26,397 nucleotides of DNA, from contig CAZHER010000011.1 in assembly GCA_964532005.1 (NCBI GenBank), forward strand, positions 1 through 26,397, given 5' to 3'. Shown here piece after piece: positions 24,536 to 26,397 of the stretch. The translations under genes and the position numbers were made by a program. Below the pieces are notes generated by a model. It saw only the letters and a list, made by a program, of their open reading frames with translations. It was not told the DNA's origin and ran no database searches. The number at the start of each line of letters is the position of its first letter. Position 1 is the stretch's first letter. This stretch comes from CAYQEU01 sp964532005 (GTDB taxonomy: Bacteria; Patescibacteriota; Doudnabacteria; UBA920).

Positions 24536-24564
24536 TTGAAAAAACGTTTGAAATGTGATATAAT
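24536..24564 (+). promoter_or_regulatory. Strong promoter of the secreted Ala/Lys-rich protein
   Basis: TTGAAA (24536-24541), a 17-base spacer, and extended -10 TGA-TATAAT (24556-24564). With AGGAA (24586-24590) 6 bases before the ATG, it is the best-equipped expression signal in the window. Confidence 0.85.
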
Positions 24565-24596
24565 ATATATAAGTTAATAATTAACAGGAAACAAAA

Positions 24597-25286
24597 ATGA
24601 ATTTTTTCCAAAAGTTCGTAGTTGTAGTGATGATGTTTGGGCTTATTGTTCCAACAGCTGCGCTTCGTGCAGAAGCCAGCACAAACAGTTCTACAACAGA
24701 CACAGTAGCTTGCAAGCAAGCAAAAAGGGAAGCCAATAAAACTTTCAACGAAGCTGTAAGAGAAGCGGAAAAGAAGTTTCGTGAAGATATACGTACAGCC
24801 AACGAAGCTTTTCGTGAAGCTATAAAGTCTGGCGGCGATAAAGACGCAGCCAAAGCAGCTTTCAAAGATGCTCGCGAAGCAGCTGTTGCAGCAAGAAAGG
24901 CTGCGGTTAAAGCTGCTAAAGATGCTCGCGAAGCTGCAGAAACTGGAGATTGTAACTCAGGCGACCTGCCTAAGCCAAATGCAAAAGAAGTAAAAGCATG
25001 TGTTAAAGAATCAAAAGCTGCTACTAAGGAAGCTGTAAAAAAAGCTAAAGCAGATTTTGAAGCTGTCAAAGATAGCGACGCTACTCGTGAAGAAGTTAAA
25101 GCCGCCAAGAAGGCAATGAAAGAAGCTGTTAAAGCCGCCAAGAAAGATGGCAAGCAAGATAAAAAGGATTGTCGTACTAAAAAAGTTGACGACGATGATT
25201 CAGATGAAGATGAATCCGGCGACGATCATGGTCAGCATGAAGAAGGTCATGACGACAATGATACCGAATCCGGCGATGATAACTAA
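24597..25286 (+). CDS. Secreted Ala/Lys-rich helical protein with acidic, His-containing tail
   Basis: The 229-residue protein has an N-terminal signal peptide (helix about 7-22; likely cleavage after RAEA/S near 24-28). Two long charged helical segments follow, each bounded by cysteines: Cys39 to Cys119 and Cys135 to Cys192. They are rich in A, K, E and R with heptad-like KxAxxxA spacing. The tail, about 197-229, is nearly all D, E, S, G and H (SGDDHGQHEEGHDD). A 17-base DNA repeat occurs twice (24864-24880 and 24918-24934), and another near the end (25095-25111 and 25128-25144), so the coiled region has grown by duplication. Strong promoter, Shine-Dalgarno and terminator suggest high expression. 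No family is recognised; a metal-binding or surface-spacer role is a guess. Confidence 0.85.
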   Translation: MNFFQKFVVVVMMFGLIVPTAALRAEASTNSSTTDTVACKQAKREANKTFNEAVREAEKKFREDIRTANEAFREAIKSGGDKDAAKAAFKDAREAAVAARKAAVKAAKDAREAAETGDCNSGDLPKPNAKEVKACVKESKAATKEAVKKAKADFEAVKDSDATREEVKAAKKAMKEAVKAAKKDGKQDKKDCRTKKVDDDDSDEDESGDDHGQHEEGHDDNDTESGDDN

Positions 25287-25298
25287 ATTTTAGTTTTC

Positions 25299-25327
25299 AA
25301 AAAGACCCTGCCATACAGGGTCTTTTT
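25299..25327. terminator. Bidirectional terminator of the Ala/Lys-rich protein and the cupin gene
   Basis: A perfect 12-bp stem (AAAAAGACCCTG, 25299-25310, with CAGGGTCTTTTT, 25316-25327) closes a CCATA loop. The flanking A and T runs let it act in both directions between converging genes. Confidence 0.92.
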
Positions 25328-25330
25328 GTT

Positions 25331-25732
25331 TTATAAATTTTCTGTGGTGCTGCCGTCAAAATGTTCAGTATCTGCTGCGGCATCGGTTTTGTTTTCGTGT
25401 ACAGTGCCATCCTGGTGGTGCGGAGGGCAGTATAAGGTGTAAAGTTTCAATGGGCTTGTGTCTGATGTATTGATGACATTATGTTTGCTGCCAGCCGGAA
25501 TAATAACTGCATCACCATTGCCCACGGTATATTCAGTTTCGTCTATGACAACTTTTCCCGATCCTTGTTCGAATCTGAAAAATTGGTCAACATCGTGTAT
25601 TTCGAATCCGATTTCCTCTTTGGGTTTTAGGCTCATTACTACCAATTGGCTGAATTTTGCAGTGTAAACTACTTTGCGAAAGTTTTCATTTTCTAGAACC
25701 AAACTTTCAATATTGTTTTTAAAGCCGTTCAT
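25331..25732 (-). CDS. Single-domain cupin protein
   Basis: The 133-residue protein has the two cupin motifs. The first, GFEIHDVDQFFRFEQGSG (42-59), has His46 and Glu55, with Asp49/Gln50 where the second histidine of the classic motif would be. The second, GDAVIIPAGSKHNVIN (73-88), has His84. LKLYTLYCPPHHQDGTVHENK after the barrel is typical of a widespread small cupin family of unknown substrate. The ligand set is compatible with a bound divalent metal. It lies 30 bases behind the 49-residue membrane gene on the same strand and has no clear promoter of its own, so the two are probably co-transcribed. Confidence 0.9.
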   Translation of the reverse strand: MNGFKNNIESLVLENENFRKVVYTAKFSQLVVMSLKPKEEIGFEIHDVDQFFRFEQGSGKVVIDETEYTVGNGDAVIIPAGSKHNVINTSDTSPLKLYTLYCPPHHQDGTVHENKTDAAADTEHFDGSTTENL

Positions 25733-25762
25733 ATAATTAAAATTTATTTGAGCGTACGGGAT

Positions 25763-25912
25763 TTAACCCAAGAACGTACCTAAATAGTACGGCCAGATAA
25801 TTATGGCCAGGACACCTTTCCAAAAGCTAAGGTGTAAGAAACCTATGGTAAACAGCCAGCCTATTATCCATATGGCTCCAGGAAAAGTTTGGTGCTCCAC
25901 TTTGATTTTCAT
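25763..25912 (-). CDS. 49-residue membrane protein of unknown function
   Basis: I start this gene at ATG 25912. A longer frame to 26014 would run through the terminator and tRNA-His and is rejected. The peptide MKIKVEHQTFPGAIWIIGW opens it, and two short hydrophobic stretches (about 11-26 and 29-45, ending IIIWPYYLGTFLG) suggest a helical hairpin or two short membrane helices. A minus-strand extended -10 (TGC-TATATT, 25948-25940) lies just after the tRNA-His terminator and would give a leader of about 20 bases; its -35 is poor. The cupin gene follows. Not a family I can name. Confidence 0.6.
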   Translation of the reverse strand: MKIKVEHQTFPGAIWIIGWLFTIGFLHLSFWKGVLAIIIWPYYLGTFLG

Positions 25913-25939
25913 ATTTTTTAAGTTTACTTGTCTATAGAT

Positions 25940-25948
25940 AATATAGCA
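25940..25948 (-). promoter_or_regulatory. Possible extended -10 promoter of the 49-residue gene
   Basis: On the minus strand TGC-TATATT (25948-25940) repeats the same 14-base context as the tRNA-His promoter at 26132-26145 (GATAATATAGCAAA on the plus strand). No convincing -35 is seen because it would fall in the terminator stem. Confidence 0.4.
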
Positions 25949-25981
25949 AAAAGCATCTCGGTTTGCGAGATGCTTTTTGCT
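25945..25981 (-). terminator. Terminator of tRNA-His
   Basis: A perfect 16-bp stem (25945-25960 with 25966-25981) closes a 5-base loop and includes a TTTTT run. It begins at the last base of the encoded tRNA-His CCA on the minus strand. Confidence 0.88.
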
Positions 25982-26055
25982 GGGGTGCCTAACGGGGATC
26001 GAACCCGTGACCACGCTGCCACAGAGCGTCGTGTTACCACTACACCATAGGCACC
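25981..26055 (-). tRNA. tRNA-His (anticodon GTG)
   Basis: On the minus strand the extra G at -1 pairs with C73, the identity hallmark of tRNA-His. The acceptor GTGCCTA pairs with TAGGCAC, the D arm is GTGT/ACAC, and the anticodon stem ACGCT/AGCGT encloses loop CTGTGGC with anticodon GTG. The T arm is ACGGG/CCCGT, with TTCGATC in the loop. CCA is encoded. Confidence 0.96.
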
Positions 26056-26061
26056 ATATAC

Positions 26062-26129
26062 AATAAAATCCTACACAGATAATGTAGGAAACTCCGTACC
26101 TGCTGTGTCAGGTAGGACTGCAAAGTCCT
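26062..26129 (-). ncRNA. Three-hairpin RNA leader or small RNA upstream of tRNA-His
   Basis: Between the promoter and tRNA-His three perfect hairpins lie side by side: 26114-26119 with 26124-26129 (4-base loop), 26097-26102 with 26109-26114 (6-base loop), and 26069-26075 with 26083-26089 (7-base loop). The last is followed on the minus strand by TTTTATTG, like a terminator. The predicted 5' end (26128) falls at the first hairpin. It may be a processed leader of the tRNA or a separate RNA of about 67 bases; the strand is inferred from the promoter. Confidence 0.45.
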
Positions 26130-26134
26130 TGGAT

Positions 26135-26163
26135 AATATAGCAAAGTTTGCAGTATAGGTCAA
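26135..26163 (-). promoter_or_regulatory. Promoter of the three-hairpin RNA / tRNA-His unit
   Basis: On the minus strand TTGACC (26163-26158) and extended -10 TGC-TATATT (26143-26135) are separated by 17 bases, giving a predicted start at 26128. Confidence 0.7.
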
Positions 26164-26186
26164 TGTCAATACCTCAATAATTGACA
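26164..26186. repeat. Inverted repeat TGTCAAT-N9-ATTGACA, possible operator
   Basis: A perfect 7-base inverted repeat (26164-26170 and 26180-26186) directly adjoins the -35 box of the tRNA-His unit promoter and lies upstream of the plus-strand gene at 26255. Position and symmetry suggest a protein-binding site, but the half-sites also resemble -35 boxes. Confidence 0.35.
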
Positions 26187-26190
26187 GGTC

Positions 26191-26219
26191 TTGCTGGTTT
26201 TTGAGTTTGGGTGTAGAAT
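26191..26219 (+). promoter_or_regulatory. Possible promoter of the truncated plus-strand gene
   Basis: TTGCTG (26191-26196), a 17-base spacer and TAGAAT (26214-26219), giving a leader of about 29 bases before ATG 26255. The -35 is weak. Confidence 0.4.
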
Positions 26220-26254
26220 TGTTCCTAGTTTTGCTAAGGTTGTATCTAATTTTT

Positions 26255-26397
26255 ATGGACTCTTCCTCCGGTTCTGAGCCTTCCCCCGAATCCTCAAAAT
26301 CTATAATTCAAAAACTAAAAGAAATAGAGCAGGCAGTATGGAAACGTCGACCAATTTTGGAAGAGGTTGTTTCGAAGCGTTCTGACAAAAGTTTGTA
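26255..26397 (+). CDS. Start of an unrecognised protein, 3'-truncated by the window
   Basis: From ATG 26255 the frame stays open to the window end, giving 47 residues. It begins with a Ser/Pro/Glu-rich, probably disordered stretch (MDSSSGSEPSPESSKS) and then a charged helix (IIQKLKEIEQAVWKRRPILEEVVSKR). There is no signal peptide in what is visible. No family can be named from this fragment. The putative promoter at 26191-26219 fits it. Confidence 0.5.
   Translation, partial: MDSSSGSEPSPESSKSIIQKLKEIEQAVWKRRPILEEVVSKRSDKSL

Noticed and set aside
24864..25144. Possible CRISPR or tandem-repeat array
   Set aside because: The 17-base repeats are in frame within a repetitive protein and show no regular spacers.
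24581..25153. Minus-strand frame of 190 codons opposite the Ala/Lys-rich protein
   Set aside because: The repetitive GCN/AAR codons of the plus gene leave the complement open; the plus strand has promoter, Shine-Dalgarno, signal peptide and terminator.
25763..25800. tRNA-like GGGTTAAATCCC arm near the end of the 49-residue gene
   Set aside because: On the minus strand it looks like a T-arm, but there is no acceptor, D or anticodon arm and it lies inside or next to a coding end; taken as chance.
25913..26014. N-terminal extension of the 49-residue protein
   Set aside because: It runs through the tRNA-His gene and its terminator.

Overview
The window looks like chromosomal DNA of an uncultivated, moderately AT-rich bacterium using the standard genetic code. 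I infer a member of the Candidate Phyla Radiation (Patescibacteria). The reasons are a type IV pilus cytoplasmic/inner-membrane operon with no secretin gene beside it, a secreted protein built from Kre9/KNH-like and He_PIG-like domains plus a C-terminal repeat of a kind I associate with these lineages, many short membrane proteins, and a very large unannotatable multidomain protein. This placement is inference; there is no rRNA in the window. I see no mobile element, prophage or CRISPR array.

Layout. 1-3821 (+): the end of an HlyD/MacA-type adaptor, a LolD/MacB-type ABC ATPase and two tandem MacB/FtsX-type permeases, tightly spaced as one operon. 3824-9407 (+): an extended -10 promoter, then pilB, pilC, pilM, pilN, pilO and a small bitopic protein with an NPFG motif, closed by a bidirectional terminator. 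9423-14427 (-): a four-helix membrane protein and a 1488-residue protein joining an N-terminal M48-type metallopeptidase to a C-terminal UbiB/ABC1-type atypical kinase. 14458-15070 (-): a terminator, a 114-residue membrane protein, tRNA-Lys(CTT) and tRNA-Arg(TCG). 15113-16325 (+): holA (DNA polymerase III delta) and a compact unit with its own promoter and terminator that encodes a possible 26-residue hydrophobic peptide. 16328-19393 (-): typA/bipA and a stand-alone Clp/Hsp100 D2-type AAA+ ATPase. 19465-21750 (+): an AI-2E/PerM-family transporter and an O-antigen-ligase-like (Wzy_C) protein. A 10-base assembly gap (21768-21777) follows, lying in a terminator hairpin. 21815-24508 (-): a 703-residue secreted multidomain protein and a TspO/MBR protein. 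24536-25327 (+): a strongly promoted secreted Ala/Lys-rich helical protein with an acidic His-containing tail. 25331-26163 (-): a cupin, a 49-residue membrane protein, tRNA-His and an unusual three-hairpin leader with its promoter. 26255-26397 (+): the start of an unrecognised gene.

How it works together. The pilus genes supply the extension ATPase, platform and alignment complex of a type IV pilus. The ABC/adaptor operon probably exports a substrate or acts on envelope stress. HolA, TypA and the tRNAs are housekeeping. The most unusual content is the M48-UbiB-like fusion, the isolated Clp D2 ATPase, the tiny hydrophobic-peptide unit, and the three-hairpin RNA before tRNA-His. Many promoters share an extended -10 of the form TGN-TATAAT or near it, and two genes (holA, tspO) look leaderless.
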